DNA of 64,000 nt from Eremophila alpestris peregrina (taxonomy: Eukaryota; Chordata; Aves; Passeriformes; Alaudidae), in contig WMCF01000029.1 in assembly GCA_009792885.1 (NCBI GenBank), forward strand, positions 7,479,499 to 7,543,498, written 5' to 3'. The notes below the pieces were generated by a model. It saw nothing but the letters and a program-made list of their open reading frames with translations, ran no database searches and had not been told where the DNA came from. Positions within the stretch are counted from its first letter, which is position 1; each line of letters starts with the position of its first letter. Of the stretch, positions 35,101 to 48,396 are shown one piece after another. The position numbers and the translations under genes are program-made.

Positions 35101-38100
35101 TACAATGACCCCTATCCCTGCTTTCAGATACTTCTCAGCTCCCTTGAATGTCTCCATTTCTGAACTGAACTCTGTATGGAGCCACATGATGATCAGTGTT
35201 GTATTAAAGCAAATTGATGGGATGACTCAGGGAAAAGAGTAACACTCATATAAATATAAGCTTCTCTAGGTCAATGCTAATGCAGGGTTTTTTTCTGAAA
35301 AATCAAGGTTTCTTATTGTAGATTAGATGCCTTAATGTTTTCTTAGGCATTAGATACTTGTGTAGTAAATAATCGTTTCTGTCCAAAAGAGTTTTATGTG
35401 AGTGAATCTAAACTGGCTTTGAGTCTAAGTGCGTTTATCTTTCATGCCAAAAATTCTTTCCAGATTTATTTCTAGAGTAGAAGTTAAGATTATATTGCTC
35501 AATCTGTATTCCTGTTATTGATAGATTTTATTTGTTTGACCTTTCTCCACTGTTGTGCTCAGAAAGAGGCAGACTTGTTATATATGAGAAAGCAAAGACT
35601 GCAACAATTTCTATTGCAGGCTCTCAGCCTTGTGCTTAAAAATAGCAAACAACAGAAGTGTTAGTATGAGTGGCTTTTCAAATATATCACTAGAATGTAT
35701 ATGCTAGTAGCATGTCTGTTTTAATATTTTTATTAGCTTGCTGGAGGTTTTTTTGGTTTAGGTTTGTTGGATGTTTGGGGTTTTTTTTTGCTTTTGCTAG
35801 TTTTTTTGCCTCAACAGAACTATTTCCCCTTGGAAACTGGAGTTTGGGTGATTAATTCTAATGGCTTTGAAAATGTTATTTTTATTATTAAGCAAAATAT
35901 GTTGGTTTTGTTTGCAAAAGCTGCTTGGAATTTTCTGTCATTAAATACTTGTCTATGTGTAGGCACCACTGGCATGTCTGCAAAGATACAATAATTTCAT
36001 GGAAATAATTATGATCCTGTAATGCAGGTACAGTCAGTGTCAGCATGCAGTCTTTGGTGGGGACAGAAAATTTTCTTGCTGCTTTTTTTGGCAAAAGAAA
36101 ATGAAATGTTTCCTTTGACCTTCAGACACGTACTTTGTGTTGCTGTCTCAGAAACAGGATTCCTTGATCCATGCCTGGCAATACTACAGAAGGTTAAGGA
36201 TGGGAATATTAGGATTCCACATGCACTTAAAACTTGTTTGTGCACTGGAATGAACGGAAAAGTATTTTCTTCCTGAAATAGGGAAATTGATCTGTGAAAA
36301 ATCAGAGTATCTTCATAACTTATGCACAAAGACAATAGCCACAGTTATAATTAAGGCCTTCAGGGTTTTGAGAGATTTCAAGCCTTGAGCCTTTCTCTCA
36401 GTGGGATTCTCTCAAAGTGCCCATCCACTGGTGTTGTCACCCAGCAGGACCTGAGTCAGACAGCTTGGTGTGGAGGTGCTTCAGGAGTGTTCCAGAGGAA
36501 CAGGCACTGATGGATGTGAATGATCAGACAGAATGTCTGTGAGTGTTGCACTAATACTCAGCTTTATTTCAGTAAGCCCGAGGATGTGCTTGACCAAATA
36601 CTAAAGATGCTGAATGTGGGCTGGGAAAGATCTTGAAATACATTTAGAAGGTCTTTTGAATTTTTTTGGTTTTGTTTCAAGTTACAATAGAAGAAACATT
36701 AATCAAAGTATTCCATAGCTGTTACTCAGATACTCCAGTAAGGGTAGCTACTGGAACACTTCAAAGTAGGATTTCACAGCACTGGGTTATATTTCTTTCC
36801 TTATGCTTTGGAAGAAGGTCTTTTTTAGTTACACAAAGGGATGAGAAGATAGTGTGAGTGCCTAAGCAGCTGCAGAATTCCTCTTTTTCAAGTCAGCCAT
36901 GCTCAAGTTTATCTGTCACCATCCAGATGCTGATGTACATATCTGTCTACATAAATTACATATAAATATATAAATACACATGTGTCATATGTAGACACAT
37001 GCGTGCACTTTGCATTTAATATTAAAAAAATGACTGATTAGGGTCACTCTTTGTCAGCATGATCTTTACATAAATTTTTATAGTCTTGTCACATTGTACC
37101 ATCTCTGCCAGTAGCAAACATCTCCGAGGGCAGGGCCTGACCCTACACAGGCAGTCCTTAAACAGCAGTTGTAAAATGTCATCGTCACCCTGTCAAGGTC
37201 TGTCTTTACCAACTTTTTTCCTCTGCTCTCTGGAAGTCCCAGTGGGCATTGAGGAACGTGTCATTTATCACTCAAGTAAAATAGGGGTTTTTTTTGAATA
37301 TTCTTCAGCATCCCAAAGAATTCTCCATCTAGGCCTTTCCCCATCTTTTTTGTCCAAATGTCTGGGGAGTGTGCCCAGGCAGGGGACGAAGGAATTTGCC
37401 TTCCAGAGAGCAGATGGTTTATTTTAAGAGGATGTACCAGTACTAATGTAGAAGAACTGACAGTATACTCTCAGCAGTAAAAAAAAAAAATTGAAATATG
37501 GGCTGTAGCATAAGGTTTTGCTGCAGTCACTAGAAAAATATTAACTGAAAATGTTGTTAAAGTAATGGAAACATTATTGTATGCATTGGAAGTTGAAAAT
37601 GAAGTACATTGCACCCAACTCCCAAGTCTTCAACCTAAATGCAGAATAAAGTAAAGAAAGATTGATTGTGAGCACCTTGGAATTCAGACTGCATGAATTT
37701 GCAAAAATGTCATTGCAAACTTCTAGGAGAACGCTGGGTTTTTTTAGTCCAAAGAAATTTATTTTTGAAGTCTGGGGCTGTGAATGGAAAACAAATTGTT
37801 TATAAGCTGTGCTTAGACTGAAAAAAAGGGTTATGCTGCGTTAATGGAATAGGGCAGTTAGCGTGGGCTGGCTCATCCTTCTTGCAGCAATACAGACACT
37901 TTCAGTTTGCAGAGGTTCTGGTTTCTTTTGGCACAGATGTCCTTTTTGTCCTCTGGCACAGTTTTCCTTGATTTTTCAAAGAAATATTGGATGTTTGTGA
38001 TTCGTCTATATCTAAGAAGAGCAGCTTGCTTCTCCCACTGGTATAATATGCCTTTGCTTATTGCTCTGCAGTGTTCTGTGAGGGAGCATGCAGGACTGGA

Positions 38101-41100
38101 TAACCTCTACAGAGCAGCTGCCTTTGGATATTTGGCACTGTTATTAGCAATATACTATTGGGATCACAGGCTCCTGTAATAAATTTAGCAATCTTGGCTG
38201 CACTATCATTTTACTTATGTAGCACCCCTCAGAGCTAGAGAATTTGGAAAGTACATATCCTGCTCTCACCGTGGTGAATACCACTGCATGAATAGAAAGG
38301 AGGCAAATAATGTTTCTAATGAAGATTTGACATTTAACTTCTGGTACCTACTGACATCTGCAGCTGTATAATGTGTTGCCCTTGAGGACAACCCAAGGGG
38401 GCTTAAAGGCTGGTGATGACAAAGAAAGGGAAAAATCAGCCAGGAGAAGATCTGCTGAGATGTTCAGAAGCCAGAAAGTGCTTTCTCAACCTGCTTGGAG
38501 AGTAAGTTAGGAGTGTGCAGTACTCAAGTCTGAGCAGTATGCTTTTCAGTGAGGTTGCTTGCAGTTCTTCAGATAAAGGAAAAATACTGAAGTCACATAC
38601 TACAGTGTGATATGGAGAATGTTCAACACTCAGCTACAAACACAGTTCTTGTTTTCCCTGTCTCAAGAAAGCAGCATGTCTTATAATAATATTCTAATAT
38701 TATAATAATTTACTTAACTCTGATAATGTAGAATGATATGATTGTCAGTCAAAGCTGCACATGGAAGTTGGATGCTGCCTGAGCACTCAGGCAGCACTTC
38801 AGCTGGCCTTTGTTTTTATATATGGACTGTTAAACACAGCTTTGTGAAATCATCACTCATTTGTAATGAGATGGGGATGTGAGCTCCCAAATGAAGACTC
38901 TCAACAGTTGCTAGAAAGCTTTTCACAATTTATAATTGGGTACGGAGCCTATATTGTTTAATTATTAAGCATGTGATCCCTGTGAAACTTGATTGGCCAC
39001 ATTAACCAAGTTTGCCTTTCTTGGTTATCTGCCAGTGCTTGCCTGACCAGAGAACAGCATGGCTTTTCCTTTCTCTACCCTCAGGGTAAGTCAGGAATTG
39101 CCTAAATCAGGTGTTTTCATATTGCACCATTTAACTGAAAGCTGTTCCCAGTAACTGGATGCAGCATTTCCTCCACTTTCACTTGCAACAGAGTTGGGTA
39201 ATATAACAAAATAGCTTTGGATACCTGGATGATTGATGGCTACAGAATCCAGTACTCACTAGGCAGTAACAATCCAGGGATGCAAGCACACAGAACTGGC
39301 CTGCCTTCATTTCTCCAGCTCACAGCAGTTCTTGGGAGTGTTCACAGGCCAGCTAGAATGAGTTCAGACACATGCCCAGAAATGTGATGCATTAATCTGA
39401 AAGTTCTGTAGCCAATACTTTATAATCCCATATTTACATTATTAATCTCTGCCGTATCTGCTTCATGGATTCAGATCTGCTGCTGTGCATTCTGTGAGGG
39501 CATTTTAGGGCTTTAAGATGGGCCCATACAATTTAGGATGGAAAACAGACAAATTTTAGGAACAAGTGCAAAACCAGGAGGATAATGGATGAGTCAGGAG
39601 GATTTGTTGGACTTGATCCCAGCCACCTAAAATTTCCTGACAGGAGCTTCATTTTTTCCTCTAGCACTGCAAACTTTCCTGTTTAAGATGGTGCTTAGAA
39701 TGGTGCCTGCACTCTGTGGAGTGCCCACAGAAGTGATAAGGCACAATTTGCAGTGTTCTGCATCTTCTGCTGATACTGTCCTGTGGAAATGTACCTCTGT
39801 GGGCAACAATTGCAAATGTAAAGTGTCAGACAAAGTATTATAATTGACACCTTCCAGCATAAATCTTTCTTATATACTTTCTGATTCTGCTGATAATCTA
39901 GGATTTTCAATATGGGATTGTGTTCTTTTCAGACCATACCTTCAAAAAGCATCTTTGATGAATTGGTGGGGCTACCACGCTGTTTGGAACTTGGTGTCCT
40001 TGATTAGATCATACTTCATGACTTGTAGCAAGACCAGCTGAAAATCTGCAGTTATATTTTGTCCCTTAATGGTCATTCTTACTCAGGGCTTACAGTGGCT
40101 TTTACACTAATGTTGGCACAGTTTTGTCTTGTCTTGTTTTCATCTTCAGCTTTTGTGGTGATTATTATTCACATTACAGTAGTAGAGCACCCTGTTAGCA
40201 TCAGAGCTCTACTGTATCGGATGAGCTACAAACACAGAAGAAAACTCAGTTCTCTACGTATCAAATATGTTAACGTGTTAAAAACTCACTAGTACAGATG
40301 TATCAAGTGGAATTCAAAAGGTAAAGATGGCTTATCACTGCAGTGATAGTGCCCCTAAATTTACCTCAAGGCACTCCATGGAACTCTTAAATGTTTTCCT
40401 CTTCTACCTTTTCACTTTGGTACACTAAATATTCCAAAAACTGGGGAGAATCTACCCTGAAATCACTTTTTGTCAGGATCTGCAGTTCCTCTGGTGTTAA
40501 AACAGACACCCATAGTGCCTTTTCTGTGGCTGCTCTAACTAAAAGTGAGGTGGATCTTCAGCATCTCAGCAGTGGAGAAGACCTTGTATAAGGGTATTAG
40601 AAGGGAGTTTGTTGAAAAGAAGCATTGCTGGCAGACCAGAATCAATGAGCAGGACAAATATGGCATTGAACAAAACAAACAGGCTGGAGGGGAGCACGTG
40701 GAAGGAAACTCAACCAGTGTGTTTTCACCCAAAGGACTTAGTCTGGAATGTTTGTTAAAGGTCGAATGTTCTTAGAAATATCACTGAGTAAACACCTCCA
40801 GTGAAATAAACTGCATTTGAGAGGAAGAGGACTGAGGTGTAGATCTTTGAAAAAATACTTGCCCTTTGAAAGGATAAGAAATCAGAGAATATAATTTGTC
40901 ATAATTGTACTTATGGTTCATAATGTGATATTAGAGGATAAAGCAATATGTTTTAAAACTGCTGTGGGAATCCTGTGTCAGAAAACACTGTGTTCTCTTG
41001 TAATAGTGCAGGGGAAGCAGAAATTTCAGCAGAACATATGAAAATAAAAGTGACTCTCTGTTTTATGCAGTTGCTTCTGTTTTCTGGAGTGCAGAAACCT

Positions 41101-42537
41101 ATTTTCAGACAGTTCCTTGCTGAGAAGAAATAGGATGAGAAGAATGAGTCCCATTAATTATTAGTTTTTAAGCTCCCTGACTAATGAATGAGCCTGATTT
41201 TGGTAGTGCTTTGGTGGATGACACCTAATTAAAGATAATTGCATCTGAACATTACCTGTGGAGATGCTCAAAATTAATAAGCATTATCATCTTAGCAACT
41301 GTTGTTATTCGATATACTTATGAAGCTGTGGGTGTAGGAATTCTTCTAAAGGAAAAGTTTCTGGGACCTTTCTGGTTGAAGAGTTTCTAAGGAGCATAGA
41401 GGAAAATACCAGTATGTGTGTTGGATATATATGGATATATACCAGTATGTTCTACCACAGTTTACCTGGCATTGAGAGAAGTGTGAGATGTAAATTAGCT
41501 TGCAGGTAAAAATTAGAAGTGGGCAGTAATTACCTTGCTGCTTGCAACTAGAAGCCCGAAGAAATAAAAAACATTGAGAGCCTAGTCTAGTCAAGACTTC
41601 TCTGTTTGCCATCTTTAATGCAGATTAATTTCTAATTTTAACCATACAACATACAAAAATGATAAAATGAATGCAGAGATACGTGCCTAATTGAAGGGTC
41701 TTTGAATCAAGTGGGTTGGAATGTGTCAGAATCTTCCTGTCAGTTAACACAATGCATTTTCACGGTCATTTTGGAAAAACACCAGTAGGGTGCATAGTTG
41801 GGCTTCACAGTGACATGGTGTTGCCATTTACTGGAGTTTTAGTCCGACCTTTTTGATGTGACGTGGTGTGGGTTTTTCAAGTTGTTCTTCCTGGGGAAAG
41901 TTTTCATTGATCTTTCTTCCCTTGTAGCTGTGGGAACAGCTTTAGAACTCGGTTATAGTATATACCAAAAGCTCAAATAAGAAAGGACAAAGAAAGTGTC
42001 AGACCTGAAAAAAATGTGAAAGAAACGAAAGCGCTGGGCACTTATGCCTTTTAAGTCACTTATGACTCACAGTTTTGACTGACCGAACTTGGCAGCATTT
42101 GTGGTATTTTGGGTATATTTGTGGAAGGCCACAATAGTGGGTTTTGTCATCCTTTGTATTCAATAATTCAACACAGATTTTAGTCTTTTAAATTGTTGGG
42201 AGTCCTTTGAGATCTTTTCAGGAGTGAGAGTTAGCTTTGAATTACTTGAAAAGTATTATTAAATAGATTATGTAAAGAAAGTGTGATATCCTTTGGAGGT
42301 TTTCTATCCTTTAATAAGGGGCAGAAAGCCTGGGAGCAGGGCCAGAAGTAAGAAGTTGGCAGGGACTGTACCTCCTATAGAAAAGGGAAGGGAATTTGGA
42401 GCCCAAACCTGAGCAGACAAGGAGGTGGAGGAGAAGGAGCCAAAAGCAGGGCTCTGCAGCTTTGAGGAGCAGGGGCAGAAGCAGTGGGAAGCAGGGCATG
42501 CTGTCAGCAGCCGTTTGAGCAAAGCAGACTGTTCCTT

Positions 42538-42835
42538 CCCCGGCACAGCTGGAGCCAGCCCGCATGCGGTCTGGGCTGCGCTTCCCTGCCCTTGTCCCGT
42601 CCTCGGGGACGGCTCTCCGCAGAGCCGTGTCCCACATCGCCTCCGCCGGCCCCCGGGGCACCGAGGCACTCACAGCCCCTCCGCTGGCAGCCTCGGCCAT
42701 GGCTGCAGCCTGTTGCAGCCCTCGCACGCCCCTTCAGCCGCGCTGCTCGGGCCCTTACATAACCCAGCCTGGCAGGAACGAGGGTTCCAGCCTTCTTCTC
42801 CATGGACAAGGCTCGGCTCATCTGGCTGCTAGCAC
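42538..42835. promoter_or_regulatory. Small intronic CpG island, possible alternative or antisense promoter
   Basis: A 300-bp block rich in CpG stands out from the AT-rich intron on both sides. On the minus strand, an ATG at 42,700 in good context (GCAGCCATGG) opens MAEAASGGA and reaches GTGAGT at 42,673. That resembles a short first coding exon. On the plus strand, TACATAAC (about 42,757) is followed 45 nt later by an ATG at 42,802 in fair context, opening a 23-codon frame (MDKARLIWLLARVSRKNQG...). Either direction could be a promoter. The longer frames over this block on both strands look like effects of GC-richness. Confidence 0.55.
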
Positions 42836-45800
42836 GAGTCAGCAGAAAAAACCAAGGATGCTCAAGACTTTAAGTGCTTAGTATGAGGGTGAATCAACTG
42901 CAAAGCTTGGCAGGGAATTGGCTCGAAGTACTGAACCCCCCAAAAAATGTGTTTTTATTACATTAGAGTAAATTGCAGAAATGAAATGTTTGACTAAGAT
43001 TTTCAAGAAATTACTCTGATGCTTGAAGGACCCCATCTAAGCCTGCTTTCCATTCTTTGATTAAACTGCATGAACTGCATTTGAATAAGGTATATTAGTC
43101 TTTAAAGGAGGTGTTAAAATACCATGCAGTAATATTGTCTGATGTCAAAGATTCTGTATGAAATCAAATTATATCAAATAAAACACTTCAGTCATTTTTT
43201 AACCTCTTAGAGCTCAGCTCACAATTTGAAAGAATAGTTTTGAAAGGATGTTACAGATGAAGTGCCATAAACTCAGGTAAACTGCTTCTCAAAGTTGTAT
43301 GTTTTATACAGAAAACAGGTACTGACATTTAGTTAGAGCTGTTGGAATATTTGGCAGAACAGCACCACAAGTAATAGAGCTGCAGTATTTTCAAGTGCAG
43401 GTGATTTGTCCTGAAAAAATCTTAATACAAAGGTAGAGACTTTAAACACAATGAACAATTTGTTCATTTGTTTTTTGTTTTCAGTAAATAAGCTAGATTA
43501 ATTTTGAGTAAACAGTTATTTTGTGTCCCATATGGACAATTCTCTCACTTGCCCACTTGCACTTTGCTTAGCTATGATTTTCAGTATATATTATTAATCA
43601 AACGAATGAATTTAGAAAATAAGTAAATAATATTGTATTTTAGTCCAGCCCTCTTGACTTTGCTTTTTGACCTTTTTGGATATTTGAGTATTTTTTTCTT
43701 CAAAAGGCATAAAGGAAAGGCCTGTAACTGCTTTAGTAGAGCCACCCCAAGTTTAGTGTCCTTTTGTCCTTCTGAGAACCAGCAGTGTCACAGTCTGTGT
43801 GGGGTCATGTCAAGCAGGTTACAGAGCACATCACATCCACAGCTGCTTTTGCAGCAGTTAAAACACACCCAGTGCTAATACAGGAGTGGTGCATAGTGGT
43901 TTGTACACCAGACTACTCTTCTTTCTTCTTTTCCTTCCTTTCTTTTTAACCATTCCGTGTTTCCATTCTAATCTTGTTACACTCTTAGTGACAAAAGAAA
44001 CTTCAGAACTTGTGATATTTCCTTCACAGCACAGCTTTGACAACAGCATCTTTTCACAATTGTGTTTAGGCTAAGTGTAGAAGTGATGCAAAGGGTGTTG
44101 CCATCTCAGTTTGAATGCAAGGAAGAAATGAAGTTTTAAGCAGGAAAAGCAGCTAGAATTGATGAGACAAACAGTATGCTAGCTGATATCACCTGTAACC
44201 TTGCAGACATATGTGCCTGTGTAAGACACTAAACAAGGTATACCTCACAAATACAGGTTAATCTGAACCCTATTATAAAGTTTTTGAAGAGCATGCTTTA
44301 CCAAAAATGAGTGGCTATGTGCTTGATAGGAAATTACTGTATCACAACAATCTACTCACAGAAAAGAGGTAGAGTCTGAGAAGCTTAATCTAGTTTGTTA
44401 GTATATAGTCAAGCATTTTTATTTATAAATAGAAATATTTTCCTGGGAAAGCCTACTGGAGTTTTCTTAGTAAGGGCTTTTCTCCCATTCTCCAGATCTT
44501 GTGCTAATTAGCCTCCTACCTGCCTTTTCCCAATGCCAGTTCTGACTGTCTCACACCATGTTCAGTGCTTGAATCCCCTTCCTTCTGTCTTGTGCTGGCT
44601 GAAATCCATCTCTCTGCATGCTGAACATGTTAATTAATTTTCTCATACACTGGACTGATATATAAACTTGTTTTCTCTAATCACACATTGATAGCATAGT
44701 TTCTTACAGAGCACATGTACTTTCATACAGGTTCTACAATAACATAGGAAAATTAACTTTAGAGGCCATATCTTCAAATATATGCTTCTCCATAACCTCT
44801 TGAAACTGCAGGTATATCAGTCAGCCAGAAATGCATCCTGCAGCAGCCCATTTCTGGTTGCATCTCTGTCTGTTTTCAATGCAGTCTCTGGAGGAGTGCA
44901 GGGAAGGGAAGGGAATGGTACCATAGCAGTGATGAGTGGGATGAGATTGTGAGGCAGAGCTGCTGCAAAGGGCATTGCAGTGCAGAGGAGGAGAAGGAAT
45001 TTGTACAATCTGTGCAGGATTGTGCATTTTGGTTACATTGTCTGTGTGATGGATCAATAGCAAACGGCCAATTTGTCCCTAAGGAAAGCCCTGGTCTCTC
45101 CCAGCTATTAAATGCTCTGTTTATGTAGTCTTGATGTCATTGAGGGTAGCAAATGATAGCACACAGTGATTACTGTGGTGCAGCTTCCTGTCCACAGGAA
45201 TAGTGAGAAGCAGATGCTGGAGGTGTTTCAAGTGAGCAGGGGTAGAGAAACATTTCCCCTGAATAACTCTGTGTTGCTTTTATTTCAGAAGAAATTAGCT
45301 TAGGCCCTAATCCAAAGGTTTTCTAAACTGTTTACAGTGCTTATATATTCTTGAAATGCATACAGAAGAGGTGAAGATTCTCCTCTGAAAACTTCCACTG
45401 GCAATTAATTCATTATTTTAACCAAATTAGAGTCTTGTTCTTTTAATGATATTTTTAAACTGTCTTTAGGAAGTTCAGATATTAGTTTATTAAACCTTCT
45501 TTCTGGTAATCTGAGACAAAAATCTAATCTTGATCCATCATAAAAACATACCAGTTTGCCCAGTTGCAGTCCTTTTCTTACTTAGGAGAGATTTTTCTGT
45601 GCAATTTTGTATCTTTCCTCTGCAGTTCCCTTTTTAGAAGCAATGACTCATAAACACAGAGTTGAGGTGAAGACCTATTATTTATTCCTTGAGGAAATTA
45701 TAGTGTTTTCAGTGCTAGTCTTCATTCAACTCCCTGACTGTCTTAACACTTTGTTACCTTTTTTTGGTACAATGATCAGATGTTTCTGCTGAGCTTTCTC

Positions 45801-46021
45801 CAATTAAATTAGTGATGACATTTTTTAATTTGATAGAATTATTTACAACTGCCATGCTAAAACTTCACTTTTTTTGGTATTTTTGAACATTAACTTTTAT
45901 TTGCCTTAATGTTGCCTATTCAGCTTGATAGTTTAGGATTTCTGAAGCTTTTGTGGCATTTTTTGGTTGTGACTTGACAGTTGCTTTATGTCTCCTACTT
46001 GTATTTATTACTTTTCTACAG

Positions 46022-46174
46022 GTTACTATTCCTAGGAGATTCAGTCAGGATTATGGAGCAGTTCATTGCCATAGTAAAAAGAAACAGTTTATATTTTATT
46101 CTTCACTTCATATCCAGATTTTGACTCAATATGATAATTCTATATTGGGCCAAAATATGCCTTCCCCATTAAGG
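46022..46174 (+). CDS. Possible in-phase cassette exon of the same gene
   Basis: A pyrimidine-rich tract ending ACTTTTCTACAG precedes 153 nt (51 codons) with no stop in phase 0, closed by TTAAGG before the donor GTGAGT. The phase matches the end of exon 2 and the start of exon 3, so it could be included or skipped without shifting the frame. The peptide (VTIPRRFSQDYGAVHCHSKK onward) is unremarkable and its codon use is AT-rich like the intron. It may therefore be a pseudo-exon or a lineage-specific alternative exon. Confidence 0.25.
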
Positions 46175-48304
46175 GTGAGTTTTGAACAAGAGATTTAAAA
46201 CATTCCTCTGCTACCTTAGCACAGGAGAATAATTCTGTGAAAAGCACAGGTTCCATAAAATTTAATTCTCTTGACTAGCCTTGGGTTTTTTCATGTTTTA
46301 AAGAACTTATTGTATATTTATTCAATGTGCCAAGGCAAAATATATTGCAGTATTTCTTGTTTCCTAGCAGACAGCAAACCTGTAACTCTGTGCATGCTTT
46401 TGACAAGCGTAGGGACATCCAGAACCAAAGTGAGGCATCTTGCTTAATTAGGACCTTTCACCATCCCATTGCCTTTATTTCTGCTGCTTTACCATTCCCT
46501 TCCTTGCTTCAACAGAATGGAAGCTGCTAATAATAATATAAATGCAGTGTGAAACAAAAAAATACCCACCATTAATTGACTAGAAATCCTTAGGTTCAAT
46601 TTTGTCAATGCCTACTTCTGATCCTAGTTTGCTGTTTTTGCCTTTTTATTGCCACATAGTGTTCAGACCTCATTAGTGCTATTTTGCTTCACTTTTAATG
46701 GATTTTCTTTAAATCCATTAATACTCTAAATGAGATTACTCTTTTCTGGTGTCCAAGAGTCAGGAGGGAATGCTCAGAAGTGGATTGTTACAATTTAAAA
46801 ATTGGAGTACTGCTCCCACCAATGTCAGCTGGAATACTTGGTAATCACAGCCTCCTGACAGATGGCAGCAAAGGTGGCTGCTGAAAAGATCTGACACAGA
46901 GGTTAGAGAGCAGAGAATTTGGCTTTTATACTTGCTGCCTTTTTTGTCCTTGTCCTTTGGAATGTGCTTTCGTGGAGGTTTGTTCTCGGGCACTTGCAGT
47001 AGGGCACCTGGATGGGGACAGCATTTCCAGATTGCACAGGGTGTGCCCCAGCTGCAGGCACAGCTCAGTGAGTACTCCTGCTTTGGGGGGAGGTGTGGTA
47101 CAGCCACAGGTTCTGCCTCTGAGCACCTTCACACATCTGCTGGCAATCCATCTAGCTTGAACCTCTGTTTAGTCTGAATATATCTTTGATACAATTATGA
47201 AACGAAGAGGAAGATGGTCATTTATTGTTTTAAATGGCTGGATTACAGGAAATCCTTGAAACACCATGCATTTTTAAAGACTCCTATTTTATTTGAGCTG
47301 GTTGGCTTTGCTTTCACCAGCTTTTACACTGTGACAAGCAGCAGACAGTAGGATGGGAAAGTCCAGGGAATTTGGAATCACAAAGCTGCTGACTTGCAGT
47401 TACCATTTACCAGCAGGAAGGGGCTTATCTCATTACTTTTCCCTTGAGATCTAACCCAGCCCACACACATACCAGAGTATTTAAATATGTATAGAAGCTA
47501 TTTTCAAACCCTTTTGAACCAAGTTTTCTTTCACCTCAGCTGGCTTCATTTTTGTGTCTTGGCCAATGGTTCCTATGTTGAAGTTGTAATTCCTTTATTA
47601 ATGTTTTTTTAAGGAATATGACAAAATCTGCTGGCATAAGGAATTTTGTCAGTTTTGTGAGTAAATTGTCTTAAATGTCAAATTATGTTGCAGATAAATA
47701 ATCTTTAGTATCAATTCAAGGCCTAAGTTCACACTGCATCTTGGAATGCAGCAGAATGCTGTATAGCACGAGTCATGAAGAAACCTGCAGACTGTCTTTG
47801 AAAAAAATATTAATACTATCTCCTATTCTGAACTGTATACCTGAGAGTGTTTTAAACAAAATCTAAAACTGTTCATGAAAGAAAATCAGTGACCTAGAAC
47901 TAGAACTTGAATAAATTCTGTGACAAAATAATTCAGAAGAATTTCTGAATATTCTCTGGAAAATTTCTAAGTCTTTAACCTCTGTGGAATCTAAGATTCC
48001 TGAAAACACTTGTGAGTTCACCAAGTAGATGTACTTATCTTGGCTTTTGAGCCAAATCTGCTGCCTGTAGATTGAGAGTTATGCAACTGACTGGTGAAAT
48101 TAATTTGCCTAATTCCTTCTTTCAGAGAATGAAAGGAAATAAATCAGTTAGGAAAAGAAGCATGCTTGGGGTTAAGAATGCAGGTACGTTATTAAAGGAT
48201 GAGGTGCCATCACAGATTAAATACCATCTTAGCTGCAGTCTTCTGTGTCAGAAGACAAAATGTTTTCTTTTCTCACATTGGATTCTCTTTGAAGTTTAGT
48301 AGTT

Positions 48305-48350
48305 CTCTGTGATGTTTTGTGGAGAAGATGGAATGTGTAACATCACAGAG
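48305..48350. repeat. 12-bp perfect inverted repeat, 22-nt spacer
   Basis: CTCTGTGATGTT (48305-48316) and AACATCACAGAG (48339-48350) are exact reverse complements around a 22-nt loop. Function unknown. It lies between a plus-strand candidate exon (48,126-48,183) and a minus-strand candidate terminal exon (48,397-48,791). Confidence 0.85.
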
Positions 48351-48396
48351 TGAAGGGAGTATAATAGTTACATAATTAATCTTTCTGCACTGATTA

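Noticed and set aside
36682..36737. Plus-strand exon-like segment with a T-rich acceptor and GTAAGG donor
   Set aside because: It is open only in a phase that does not fit exon 2. In the needed phase it has a stop at the third codon.
38205..38300. Possible very old SINE/MIR-like fragment (ACTTATGTAGCACCCCTCAG)
   Set aside because: Only a short, weak resemblance; it cannot be supported by eye.
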